Source: Beta vulgaris subsp. vulgaris
Lineage: Eukaryota; Streptophyta; Magnoliopsida; Caryophyllales; Amaranthaceae
DNA length: 64,000 nt
NCBI RefSeq assembly: GCF_026745355.1
Contig: NC_079202.1
Coordinates: 28,387,748-28,451,747, forward strand
Direction: 5' to 3'
The translations under genes were made by a program, and so were the position numbers. Below, piece by piece: positions 34,901 through 45,350 of the stretch (position 1 is the first letter of the stretch; each line of letters starts with the position of its first letter). The notes below the pieces were generated by a model. It was given only the letters and a program-made list of their open reading frames with translations. It had not been told where the DNA came from and did not search any database.

Positions 34901-35142
34901 CTGGAGGCTGGCAGGTTAACCCCTCGTCTGATACGAGCTGTTTGCTTGACGTGCGCCAGATTACCCTGCACAGGTAAAGACTGGGTCGTCTGACTTTGCC
35001 GTCCATGACTAAAGAAAAATAATGCATGTCCGGCCGAGATAGGTCCAACTCTAGAAGATGCCGAGGAAGATAGGCCCTCTGTTCTATGGTTAGTACCAAC
35101 CCCTGAGCGGCCGAGATTGTTCGATGAAGAAAACGAATCCAT
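31925..35142 (-). pseudogene. Gypsy A antisense gene (aORF), four exons, Transposase_28-like
   Basis: A gene-like unit opposite to pol. Proposed exons: 35142-33916, 33836-33718, 33326-32613, 32504-31925; introns 1-3 begin GT and end AG. Exon 1 starts MDSFSSSNNLG and has a Ser/Pro-rich N-terminus. It then shows LRFPSHPFISRLLYDYN (after a one-base shift near 34450) and LAPNSWQNILTFIAVCEFKG, like the 'putative gypsy type transposon' domain (Pfam Transposase_28 as I recall). Exons 2-3 join in frame into a charged, disordered region. Exon 4 is a probable coiled coil with an in-frame TAA near 32330 and an acidic end. The exon 3-4 junction does not keep frame as I read it. Antisense ORFs here are known in Tat elements. 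Their function is unknown. Confidence 0.8.
33371..33700. repeat. ~89-bp minisatellite in aORF intron 2
   Basis: About three to three-and-a-half imperfect copies of an ~89-bp unit (starts near 33417, 33506, 33593, 33684). Each has a longer part containing ctttggacg...ctgctcc and a shorter part like gacgtt.tg.tc.tcgaaga. It lies inside intron 2 (33327-33717) of the antisense gene. Confidence 0.8.
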
Positions 35143-35172
35143 TTTCTTAAAATATGCTTGAAGATACAAAAG

Positions 35173-35570
35173 AAATGAATAAGGAAATACCTGTAGAAAA
35201 AGTTCGGACGAATGTCAAAGACGAATGAAACTTCGGACGAACGGAGTAGCAGAATGCAAGAGTGGACGGGAGTCACTTCTCTCTCTAAAAGCTCAGTAAA
35301 AATTGCAGAGTCTCTCTCTCTAGAAAATATCTCAAGGATGTTAAAATGATTCCAGAAGCGACAAAGGTTCATATTTATAGGGAGGTAAAAGTGACCTCCT
35401 CATCCAGTAAAAAGTAACTGTTGCCTCCAAATGGTCTCTGAAGGTTGACCTGGTATGAACGGCAAAATGGCGCCTCTTTTTTGAAAGGGTGGAGGGCAGT
35501 TCAGGTCGGTTAAAAGAAGAAACCAACCGTCTTGGCGCCTAAATGGTAACTTCCTCTTTTAAGGGGCAAC
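35173..35570. other. Gypsy A region before 3' LTR
   Basis: No coding sequence supported. On the minus strand it is the likely promoter and leader of the antisense gene. On the plus strand the last bases before the 3' LTR (ttttaaggggcaac, about 35557-35570) include a short purine tract that may be the polypurine primer. Confidence 0.5.
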
Positions 35571-36199
35571 TGTTGTAGCCAGAAAATCAGTGGCTACGAT
35601 GATAACACGTGGCACCATCCCAGCCTTACACGTGGCATTCGCTCATGGAAATAAAGTACATAGGTCTGCAGGTTATTTGGGCTAAAGTACACTTTTCTGA
35701 AAGAAAAGGTGTACTGAAAACTTCCCTTGTGGCCCTAATATTGTACTTAGGCCCAATACAGGTAAAGCCTGATGTAGCAATAGTGTAAGTTGTATTCACC
35801 AATCAGCACTTGCCACGTGTCATGAGATTATTGCTTAGCCAATCAGATGCCCCTAAATTAGGGTGACATCAAGGCACAACAGTCTTTTCAAACAGTATAA
35901 ATAGTCCTTGAAATCAGTGGAAAAGTACGTTTTTTCAGAGAATAGTACTGTTATTTTGCCATAGATGCTCTCTCTCTCTCTACTTTCTCTCTCTAAAAGT
36001 TCCTTCATATCCCTGATATCTGACTTAAGCATCGGAGGGGGAAATACCACCCAAACCTCTAGGGTGGTCCCTTTTTGCAGGTTGCTGATCAGAGTTCTGT
36101 ACCGGGATCCGAGCCTAATCATTGTTGCACAAGTCTCCAAATTAAGAACCCGAAGTTGGGAGCTGTTGTATTAGTTTACTAGTTTCGTACTACGTAACA
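35571..36199 (+). repeat. Gypsy A 3' LTR
   Basis: 629 bp, TGTTGTAGCC...CTACGTAACA, pair of the 5' LTR at 8974-9595. The TATA box at 35896-35903 is kept. It is followed by the target duplication gatag (36200-36204). Confidence 0.95.
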
Positions 36200-36204
36200 G
36201 ATAG

Positions 36205-37208
36205 TGAATTAAATTCATACATTGTTAGTCTCTATTAAATACGGTTCATAGTATAGCCTCATGTAATTAAACAACCAACAAATATATTTCAAGCACCCTA
36301 AAAATTAATATATGTTTGCTCATTAAACACAAAAGACTAATTTTTGTGACATGTTTATCACAAATCAAATCATTAGAATCCTATATAAATTGTCCAAATT
36401 ATCCTATAATGCATGAGAATATTTATTTAGATCTTTGATTAGCTAAAAAAAAATACGAGGGTGATGAAAGTAATAAATAAACACATAATTATGAATATAT
36501 GTACAAAATAGAGAACAAGAGATAAGATTAGAATGTACAAGAGCATGAATAATTTTAAGATCTACATCATGAAAAACTCGTTAGTAACTTCAAGGAAATA
36601 AATTGAAAATGAAAGATTAAGGACCCTCAGGAATATGCCGAATGTCGCCTTTGTCTTTGGGAATAATGACCTTCAGGAGGAGCAATCTCGGAGCGTCAAA
36701 ACAAAACACTAAATACTCAAGGATGTATGATCATTTGAACTATTTAGGAGGAATATATCTGGAGTATGTGAGGTGAAATATCTTTAAAAACTCGTCCCCA
36801 AACCAGGAAGAATGAGGCCTAATTTTAGAGAAAACAAGATTCCGCAAACCATGTTACGGATAAAAGAAACGCGTACGCTGCACGCAAGGAGGTTGCGCCT
36901 TGCGTGAGAAGCTTGCGCCTCCACACAAGGCTTGTTCTCCCAACACACGCCTCCTGCATCTAGACAAGCTCTCTGCATGGCGCGCAACAACGCATGCGAT
37001 TTTTATGTGTTTTTCAGTTTTGCTGATTGTTTGATGATTGAGCGTCCGCAAAATTGTGCGCTAGACGCCATGTGGTTGCACGAAGTGCAATTAAAAATCT
37101 AACTTGGTTTTCTCGTTTATCCGAAATTAATAGTTTTTTTTCTTTTAATCAAATATTATCATTTGAAATTGATAATCATTTCAAATTTAAAGAATGATTT
37201 TTACAAAA
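36205..37208 (-). repeat. LTR-like fragment, inverted relative to 38671-40031
   Basis: No gene. Read on the minus strand, several blocks recur in the same order as in 38671-40031: a CG-rich islet (36855-37075), a leader-like part with actaaatactc-type wording, atgatgtagatct, and acatg-gacaaaaat-agtctt. This suggests two diverged copies of the same LTR family in opposite orientation. Confidence 0.5.
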
Positions 37209-37457
37209 TATTTCCTCCGTTTTAATAAGTGACACGAAGAGAAAGTGGGGAACATATAATTTAGAGAGAGAAAGTTGGGACCACTTATATAACCCATCAA
37301 ATTTAAGTATTGGATAAAATGAGTAGGTGAAACAATTACATGATGGCAAATATGTAATAAATGTGAAGTATTTTTTACTACATTGAGCTATATGTGTCAC
37401 TTATTGTGATATTTCTCTAAAAGAAAAAAGCGTCACTTATTAAAAAATGGAGAAAGA
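37209..37457. mobile_element. Stowaway-like MITE
   Basis: About 250 bp with terminal inverted repeats of about 25 bp (tttcctccgttttaataagt against the complement of acttattaaaaaatggagaa) and a TA at the left edge. It fits a Tc1/mariner-derived Stowaway MITE. The right end is set to within a few bases. Confidence 0.65.
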
Positions 37458-37832
37458 ATTTAATAAATGACATTTATTTGAAAATTCTATCATTAATAAT
37501 TAATTGGGCTCTTTAAATTTGGGCTTAAAATCTTTTATATTGATAGATAAAACTTGCATTCTTAAAACAGTTTTGGGCTAAGCTCTTTGGATCCCTCTCC
37601 ACTTCATTTGACCAATTAACACAACGGTATTATCATCATCGAGTACTTAATTAGGGAGACATGATTATGTGTCCACAGATACAAAGGGGTGTTTAAGTAA
37701 CACCACAAATTTTCGCTCATACTTTCTTTAGGTGACATTTCTGTCAGACGATATTTCCGCTATCGCTATTCCTTTAATAAATTGTTCTATTTTCATTATA
37801 TTGTTTTTAAAAAGGACGGACTGTTACAGTTC
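37458..37832. other. Non-coding DNA before Copia B
   Basis: No gene seen. The part up to about 37690 resembles 7450-7640. No 5' LTR for Copia B was found here. Confidence 0.45.
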
Positions 37833-38670
37833 GTGCGAAATTGAAAAGAGAAAAATGAGATGGTACGCTGCAAGGCTAGGCTTGTAGCCAGAGGTTTCTC
37901 CTAGAGACCTGGAATTGAGTATGAGGAAACATACTCACCAGTCACCACTGGTAGATGCCACGACACCGAGATTTCTCATTATAGTTAGTCTGCATGCAAA
38001 TGACTAGAAATGCACCTCATGAATATTGTGACATCATGTCTCTATCTATGGGTCACTTGACAACATGAGAGTCCTAAAAGGGCCTTAACTACTTGAAGCA
38101 TTGAGGTCAAAACCTTGGAATCTACATTTATTTAATAAAATCGAAAAATTACTTTACGGTTTAACACAATTGGAAGGATGTTGTATAACAGTCTTAGTTC
38201 TCTTAATGAAGGCTATAAGAACGACCAAATTTATCCATGTGTCTTCATCAAACAAATCGAAAATAGCTTTGTTATAATGGTCGTATATATTGATAACTTA
38301 AACATCTTTGGAACACCCCATGAAATCAAACATAATGCTAAATAAGGGATGAAGGAATTTGAGATGAAGATCTCACAAAGACCAGATATTGCCTTGGGTT
38401 ACAATAGGAACACCTAAAGGATGAGGATCCTTGTTCACCAATCCAGTTATGCCTATTTAGTGCTGAAAAGGTTCTACAAGGACAAATCACACGCATTGAA
38501 TTCACCTACGATTGTTCCTTGCTTCAAAATCGATGAAGGTCCTTCCACCCTCGAGACAAAGGGATTTACTCGGTCCTGAAGTAACATACCTAGGTAATTA
38601 ACCTAAGTGGTATCAAAGCCTTAATGTATATAGCCATCAATAGTAGACCAGACATTGTTTTCTATAAATA
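37833..38670 (+). pseudogene. Copia B reverse transcriptase remnant
   Basis: Stop-riddled frames match Ty1/Copia RT: CKARLVARGFS then RPGIEYEETYSPV at the start, NEGYKNDQIYPCVFIKQIEN, VIMVVYIDNLNIFGTP (active site YxDD decayed to YIDN), and the RPDI motif at the end. It stops at the insertion at 38671. Confidence 0.85.
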
Positions 38671-40031
38671 TGTTTCCCCATTATAGTGTGCCTGATGATA
38701 ATACATACCATCATCCTAATTGTTTCAAAGAGCTAAAATCTAAAATCGTTTGCCGCTCGATGTGCCCTTATAAGGTACAAGATTTCAGGCTCACTTTTAA
38801 AAGCCTAATTAATTATTCATGATAATTAATTATATTTTTATTTAGTTTTAATTAAATATTTTATATTAAATGATTTCATAAAAGTAAGATTCCTATCATT
38901 CTAGAAAGACAATATTCTTTTGAATTGATAATCTTTCATAAAAGATATTCTAAATTGATTATTTAAAGATAAAACAAAAATCTAGCCAAACCGAAATTTT
39001 GCGTTTGACGCACAAGCGTCGATGCTGACTCAAGCAATTTACGAAATCGAAGGATGGAAAAAACCCTGTGCTAATGCATGCCACGAAGGCGTACGCTGGG
39101 CGCACGAACTATGCGTGACTGAGTGAAGTGCACGCTTTGTGATTAGAGCGGACACTCTGTACGTCCAGCACACATTGTCTTTTTTCGCGGCTCGGTTATT
39201 GAACCCTTGATTTTTGGTTTGCCTATGAATACTTCTATTTTTGTAACATCTTTTGACCTAATATTCACCCTATTTTCTCTCTACTCTCAAGTATTAAACA
39301 CTCCTAAATACTCAAACACACTTTAAATTCCATTATTTTCTTGCAAGCTTCAAGGATTGCTCTTCTGCAAGTTGTTATGTTTTTAGGCTAAGGTGTTTCT
39401 GGTATAGTCCCGAGGATCCTTTCAATTACTAAATTCCTATTTATTCATTTGAGTTAGTAACTTATTATCCATGATGTAGATCTTTGAGAATTTCACACTT
39501 TGTATATTTTAATCTATGAGAATTATTTGATTGTTGTCTTGTTGCTTTCCTCACCTTTAATATGTTTATTTTTGTCCGGATGCCTAGTAAAATAATCTTG
39601 ACAATTGGTTTATGATCTCGTTAATATGGTTGCTTAATGAACATGTGACAAAAATCAGTCTTTCCGCGCTTAATAAACCGACTTAGATTAATTTTTAAGG
39701 TACATGAAATCAATAGTGTTTGGATGTTTATTTACATAAAGATAGTTTGTGAATCATGTTTGAAAGAGGCCAATAATGTGCGAATGTGATTCATGATCAT
39801 ACTCGTTTCTTCATCCTTAAACTTAATTTTTATTTCATTGACCAAATATGAAGTCATGATGGGGAAAATATACATTGGATAAATTCCTTTCACTTGACCA
39901 TTTCAATTTTCAAAATATCCAATTCGATTTATGAGTATTCCTTCAAAGTTGGCAAATTCTTTCTGTTTTCAAAACATTTTGAAAATTGAAACCATGAAGT
40001 AGTTAACTTCACGTTTATACAACATAGGACA
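38671..40031 (+). repeat. Probable solo LTR inserted in Copia B pol
   Basis: About 1.36 kb of non-coding DNA splits the Copia B frame between the RPDI and LARYSSEPT motifs. It starts TGTTTCCCC and could end GGACA. It carries a CG-rich islet (39000-39180) and a leader-like tract, as in LTRs. Flanking bases aaata/aaaat are only suggestive of a target duplication. Confidence 0.5.
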
Positions 40032-40660
40032 AAAATATGCATACAATTAGCTAGATACAGCTCTGAACCTACAAACACATATTGCGATGGAGTAAAACAC
40101 TGTCTCCGTTATCTACGTGGGACAACGAATATGAGATTATCCTATTTAAGAGACAAAAATCCTATCCTTGTAGGATATGCTAATGCAGGCTACTTGTCAA
40201 TCCTAGTCAAGGCAAAATCGCCAATGGGTTACCTTTTCAGCTATGATAATTCAATAATATCTTGGAAGTCAACAAAACAAACTCTAATAGCTACTTCATT
40301 AAATGAAGCTTAATTAATCGCTTAATCGCATTTTATGAAGCTGGTAGAGAATGTGTATAGTTGAGATCTTTGACTCATTACATACTCAATGAAAGTGGTA
40401 TAAATAAACATAAGGTCCAACTATCATCCATGAAGATACTACGTGCACAAATTAAAGGCTCCATGAATGGTGACAGAACAAATACATCAATCCTAAATTC
40501 TTTTTTCACACATGATTTGGAAATGGAACAATCAATGTCATACAAGTTTAATAGGCAACAATTTAGCCGACCTACTCAAGAAGGCATTACCAGCCAAGAA
40601 TTCCAAGAGTTTGTATACCTGGATGATATGCAACGCCTTGGAGATACACATTAAATTAAA
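40032..40660 (+). pseudogene. Copia B RNase H remnant
   Basis: The frame resumes with LARYSSEPTNTYCDGV, then LRYLRGTTNMRLSY, GYANAGYLS (usual catalytic Asp lost), SWKSTKQTLIATSLNEA, and the C-terminal NLADLLKKALPAKN. This is the Ty1/Copia RNase H and tail. It contains stops and frameshifts. Confidence 0.85.
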
Positions 40661-40820
40661 GGGGCTCAATTTGTTTTGTACACTTTTTTACTTCATTCAA
40701 GTTTTTATCCCTTAGGGTATTTCTTAATAAGGTTTTAACGAGGCAAAAGAAATTATATAGGTATATTAGAACCAAACTGCACTCTTTTTCCTTTATTATT
40801 TTTATCGTCTTCGAATTTTT

Positions 40821-41182
40821 GGATTTCTTAACAAGAATAATACAAACTTTTGCTCATTCTCTCGCAATAATACAAACTTTTGATTATTTTTTAATAATAC
40901 AAACTTTTGATCAAAATTCCTCTAGTAAGGCAATACCGGTTTTTAACTTGTTGTGGAAGGTAACAAGCGAAGGTGGTTCAGGTGGGTGGAGGGTTGGGGG
41001 ATGAGGGAGAAAGAAGAAAGATCAATTTGTAATTTTTTTTTTGACTTTTTTTACCGGTTACAAGTCAACTTGACCTACTGAAAGAATTTTGATATAAAGT
41101 TTGTATTATTAAATTATAATCAACAGTTTGTATGATTGCGAGAGAATGGACAAAAATTTGTATTATTATAGTTAAAAAATCC
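40821..41182. mobile_element. Foldback-type MITE with ~85-bp terminal inverted repeats
   Basis: About 362 bp. The left arm (40821-40905) and right arm (41098-41182) are inverted copies about 85 bp long with a few mismatches, built on repeats of aataatacaaacttttg and cattctctcgcaat. The short ORF inside (40819-41004) is not credible. Confidence 0.8.
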
Positions 41183-41257
41183 TATTTCAAATTTAAAGTT
41201 CTTAATAAGGCAGTTGTCACCTCAAAATTTACATTTTAGAATCCCTACAAGGGGGAG

Positions 41258-41475
41258 TGTTATAATATAATATGTACACAGTGCATGAATTTAAAGTTAT
41301 TGTCGGCCAAAAACCATAGGGTGGATTAGACCTCTCAGAACAGGTTGCAACCATACATTGACATGATATATCACGGGGTGAATTATTCACTCTACACTAT
41401 ATATACCACACTTTCGTAGTAGACAATATACACAACTACAACTGAATCTTGCTTGAATCTTACTATATTATAATA
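41258..41475 (+). repeat. Copia B 3' LTR (short)
   Basis: Starts TGTTATAATA directly after the purine tract gggggag and ends near TATTATAATA, about 218 bp. A TATA-like ctatatatacc lies near 41397. The end point is approximate. Confidence 0.6.
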
Positions 41476-42600
41476 CTAGTTTTTGACTCGTGTACAAATA
41501 CACGGGATGTTTTATGTAGATATAATATGGACCCGTGGTTGCATGTTACTTATTAAGTAGTTGTTTTTATTCCAAATTTATTGACTCCATAATTATAAGA
41601 ATCCATGCATTTAAAGTTGAAAGAATATAAAATGTAAAATTATATTTCACAATATTTGTTACGACATTTTAAATTTTAAAATCATATAATTGGGACATAT
41701 AAATTTATAAATACGTAAATGAAACAAAAAATACATCAAAATGCACGGTAAGTTTTTGTTTTATAAATTTAAGATTTTAAGATGTTTCTCATAAAATCAT
41801 GGTTTGAATTAGGTCGTGATTTAAAAGTTTTACAATTATATCGTGTATTAAGAATATATTTTAAAACGGCTTATGACCTATGTATTCAGTGATTGATGTA
41901 GCTAATGTCATTGTGAAACATGTATCCAACTTTTCTTTTAAAATAAAGTTAACTAAAAAGTTTTTTCCCCGCTGATTGTTTTATTTAGTGGCTCATATAA
42001 AATCACAATTTGCACCACTACTGACACTCAATCATGCAACCATTTTCGATCCCCCTTTTCATAGTATCGCTCTACCCCTCTGTCTTGGGTTTTAATAAAT
42101 CAAATTTGGTGTTAAACTATTAAAACAATAATGTACCTCGCTATTGTGGAATTTTTATGGATCTTATGCCATGATAAAAAAAAATGTATATTAATCCCGC
42201 CTTTACAAAATAAGATTTTTTGAAGAAATTATCTTAAGTACTTACGGCTGCAACAATATTGTCGTTGGCTCTCACCATGGCAGAAAACACGCCTATGTAT
42301 GGTTTTATAAAATTGATGATTTCGAAGTTCAAATTGTAAAAGATAAATCCATATAAGTTTGAAAAAGAAAATGTAAAATTTATTTATAGCACACCCATGT
42401 ACAACTTTTCTAAAGCATGGGTCATAGTTAGTAGGAAATCAATGGTTGAATAATTATTTAGTGAAGCACATACATGATTACTTGATTCATTCTTTTAAAT
42501 TGTTCTCTTTTCTTTCTTATAGTCTTGAATACATACATTTGATTTATAAATGTTTTAGTTATACCTAACAAATGAATATATATATGCCGTAAAGGAGTAC
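41476..42600. other. AT-rich DNA, possible Helitron 3' end at left edge
   Basis: No gene. On the minus strand the left edge reads as a hairpin (cccgtgtatttgtacacga) followed about 8 nt later by CTAG and then T, the layout of a Helitron 3' terminus. The matching 5' end was not found. Confidence 0.3.
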
Positions 42601-42609
42601 AAGGAGGTT

Positions 42610-43070
42610 ATGGCCAAGGCGCAGAGTGTTGATGAGGTGATCGCAGAGACCACTACTTATCGTAACCTTATCATCGACAACTGGAAGGCTTCCAAGGAGG
42701 GGAGGATCTTCCTCGAAGACTCCTCCCTAAAGGCTTCCGAGGTTGGTTATGCTGAGGCCCTCAGGAAGTTCAGGTTATTCTCGAGAGGATATCTCTTGGC
42801 CTTCCTTGGAAGGAAGTGGAGGATGACGTTTCTCAGGTGAAGGTTGAAACACCTCAAGGGGAGGAGGACATTGATACACCCAAGAACGAGGACCAGGTCT
42901 CAGCTACCGGTAACCTCGACGGCTGATACCTCCTCCCCAGTTCTTGCAATGTTCTCCCCACTTTTTCTTGTGTTCGCCCCACTTCTTCCTCTATTCGAGC
43001 CTCCTAACAGGGTTAATGAAGGCTCCCCTCGACGGCTTCTTTATTTTTAAGCATATATTTTCATCTTAGG
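42610..43070 (+). pseudogene. Gypsy B antisense ORF, C-terminal part
   Basis: Plus-strand coding remnant, antisense to the Gypsy B pol: NLIIDNWKASKEGRIFL, GYAEALRKFRLFSRGY, then after a frame change VKVETPQGEEDIDTPKNED and a stop. The charged coiled-coil-then-acidic-tail pattern is the same as exon 4 of the Gypsy A antisense gene. An aataaag-like poly(A) signal lies near 43116. I infer a second antisense gene of the same type. Confidence 0.6.
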
Positions 43071-43299
43071 CTTGTAACTTAGTTCGATTTGTACTTGTAT
43101 CTCCTTTGATTAATGAAATAAAGTTTGGATTTCGATACTAAAATGTTGTCGTCTTTATTTTTTGTCCTTGAAATTAAATGTTACCACACTTGCAAACTCG
43201 ATGGTTCAAAGCTCAATTCTCATTATTAGGAAACTCTGAAAACCAACTTACAAGAATTGGCTTATAGTACGCTAAGATGCGACATACATATTTTGTTAT

Positions 43300-43872
43300 G
43301 CCTCTAATTTCGATGGGAAAAACATAGACATAGAATTTGCAAAATTTATCAGCGTTCTAAAGTCGAGGCAACTCACGACCCTCTTGATGTACGAGGCAGT
43401 AAGTGCCTGGTCAGACTATCTTGGTAATTTTGTAGGTACCTTCCCAATTTCGCTAAAGCTTATCAAGTTAAGGTTCTCTACATGTTGCCTCGAACTTCCT
43501 TAGGACCCGTTGTTGACATAGAATGGTTGATGCTTAATATGTCGGTTAAAGAGCCTTGTGAGTTTGAGTTTGTAGGAGATAGCCTTGAGAAGAGCGTTGC
43601 CTCGAGTTTCAAGGACAAAGTCGAGATTGACTCGGTTTTCTTCTTCATTGCAGCTATGGTCGTAGAAGGTAATCCTCGACGAGTAGTACAACTTCACTCC
43701 CGTACACCAAGTTGAATGGTGTCTGTCATGTGGCTTCTTTAACCGTTGTCCTTGTAGACCATAGGATCCCAAACACGTCATTAATCCACGAACCTTTCAC
43801 TCCCTCGAGCATTGTTTTTAATCCTTTTAATACCACCTTATTAGTTGTCTCTACTTGTCCATTGGTCTGGGG
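43300..43872 (-). pseudogene. Gypsy B integrase C-terminal half
   Basis: Minus-strand frames with GRPQTNGQVETTNKVVLKGL (catalytic Glu), NDVFGILWSTRTTVKEAT and NLVYGSEVVLLV, then the weaker tail NWEGTYKITKIV. Several stops. It continues the core at 45351-45700 on the other side of the solo LTR. Confidence 0.85.
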
Positions 43873-43877
43873 TCGAC

Positions 43878-45345
43878 TGTAACGCCCTGTAATTTATATA
43901 ATTCTAGTAAAAGAACATTAAATGCCAGTACCAGGATCGAACCAAATATTACATCTTTATTTATTATAAGATAATATAGAGTTTACAGGACATTACTGTC
44001 GTATTTCTAATAATAGAAATACAAGGCGAAAACAAAAAACATGATACTAATATTATAAAACACAAGCTAACAACATATAGTATATTAATCCTAATATTTT
44101 ATATTCCTCACTATTTGCCCATTTTCATTACTGGTACCTGAAAACAAAACATTTATAACCGTCAACCCAAAAGGATCCAGTACATTCTCAATACCACGTA
44201 AAAACACCTTGCAGATAATTATATAAAATAATCAGTTATGATTGTATAAAATCATTTGGTTTAGTCTCTCCGACAAATCTCGTGTGCACACCCCCTACAA
44301 TGACGTACGTCACTCCGGATAAAGGCCCTCATGATACTTCCGTGTGCACACCCCTACAATGACGTACGTCACTCCATATGTAATTTATTCCTCCAACACA
44401 AACCACAAACCTCCATTTTATAATAACATCTTTCCTCCACCATAGACCTCCATTTTATAGTAACATCTTTATATAACATCATTATTACCACATATGATAA
44501 TATTTTTAGAATCACCTTGGGTATAAACTATAATGTGATGAATACCATTTGCACTATCAACACATTACTTGCAAATCACAATATACCTTTACTATTAAAG
44601 CAAAACTATTACTGATTGTTTATCTAAAAATTGTACATATTAACTTTTCTCTGGTACTCTTACATCCTTTCTATTTATTTATATTTTGAGATGTATTGTA
44701 TAGTTTGCATTCCTACATGCTTTTATAGGGGATTGATCTTGGTTTAAGGAGTGATGATTATTATTAATTACAAAGTCAACCATGATTTGCTTGTGCTTTT
44801 GCTTCACGTAAATTATGTGGATTCGTATGGTTGATTTTATCAAAACCATAATGCAAGAATATACCACCAATGGCCAAGTGTCATTAATTTGTTTAATCCG
44901 AAACCCACAAATATTGTATCCTACATATTCTCTGAAAATGGGTAGCGATTGTCAGTCTTAAGTAACGTCATTAGTGACGATTCTAAAAATTAAATAACGT
45001 TAGTCATTAGGTTAACCATTTATAAGTTTGGAGCACTATAGGTTTATGTGTTACTTACTAAAAATCTCACTAGATATATTTATAAGCTCGTAAACTAGTA
45101 ATTGATAATTTTATTAATCTGACCCTTAAAGTACTTTATAAACTATAATGTTAATATAAATGATATATGTATGCACATATAATTTGCTCTGAGCAAATGC
45201 AAAAAGCCAAGGAAACCTAAAATAATCATATAAACGACAAAATAATGTATATAAGATCTTAGGGACTAGTTTATCTTATAACAATACTTTAACCTTCAAT
45301 CCCTTACTAATATTTATAATAAATATTTTTTCCATGGTTATTACA
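43878..45345. repeat. Solo LTR (1468 bp) in Gypsy B integrase
   Basis: Starts TGTAACGCCC and ends GTTATTACA. It is flanked by tcgac (43873-43877) and tcaac (45346-45350), a 5-bp duplication with one change. The integrase frame is interrupted exactly here. No coding inside. It contains a duplicated ~35-bp piece with tgacgtacgtca (about 44280-44375). Confidence 0.85.
44281..44375. repeat. Tandem duplication with tgacgtacgtca palindrome
   Basis: Two copies of cgtgtgcacacccc...tacaatgacgtacgtcactc within the solo LTR, starting about 60 bp apart. The palindromic TGACGTACGTCA core holds ACGT-type motifs that plant bZIP factors can bind. Confidence 0.8.
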
Positions 45346-45350
45346 TCAAC

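Larger units (their letters stand above)
37833..41475 (+). mobile_element. Copia B: degenerate Ty1/Copia retrotransposon
   Basis: Only the RT and RNase H part of pol, a polypurine tract (aagggggag near 41249-41257) and a short 3' LTR remain. It is interrupted by an LTR-like insertion (38671-40031) and by a MITE (40821-41182) after the coding end. The 5' LTR, gag, protease and integrase are not seen. Many stops show old age. Confidence 0.8.

Noticed and set aside
34659..35372. 237-codon minus-strand ORF overlapping the start of the antisense gene.
   Set aside because: Alternative frame of antisense exon 1. The other frame has the recognisable domain and joins the later exons.
42610..42840. 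Plus-strand ORF as an independent host gene.
   Set aside because: Position and composition fit the antisense ORF of Gypsy B better.
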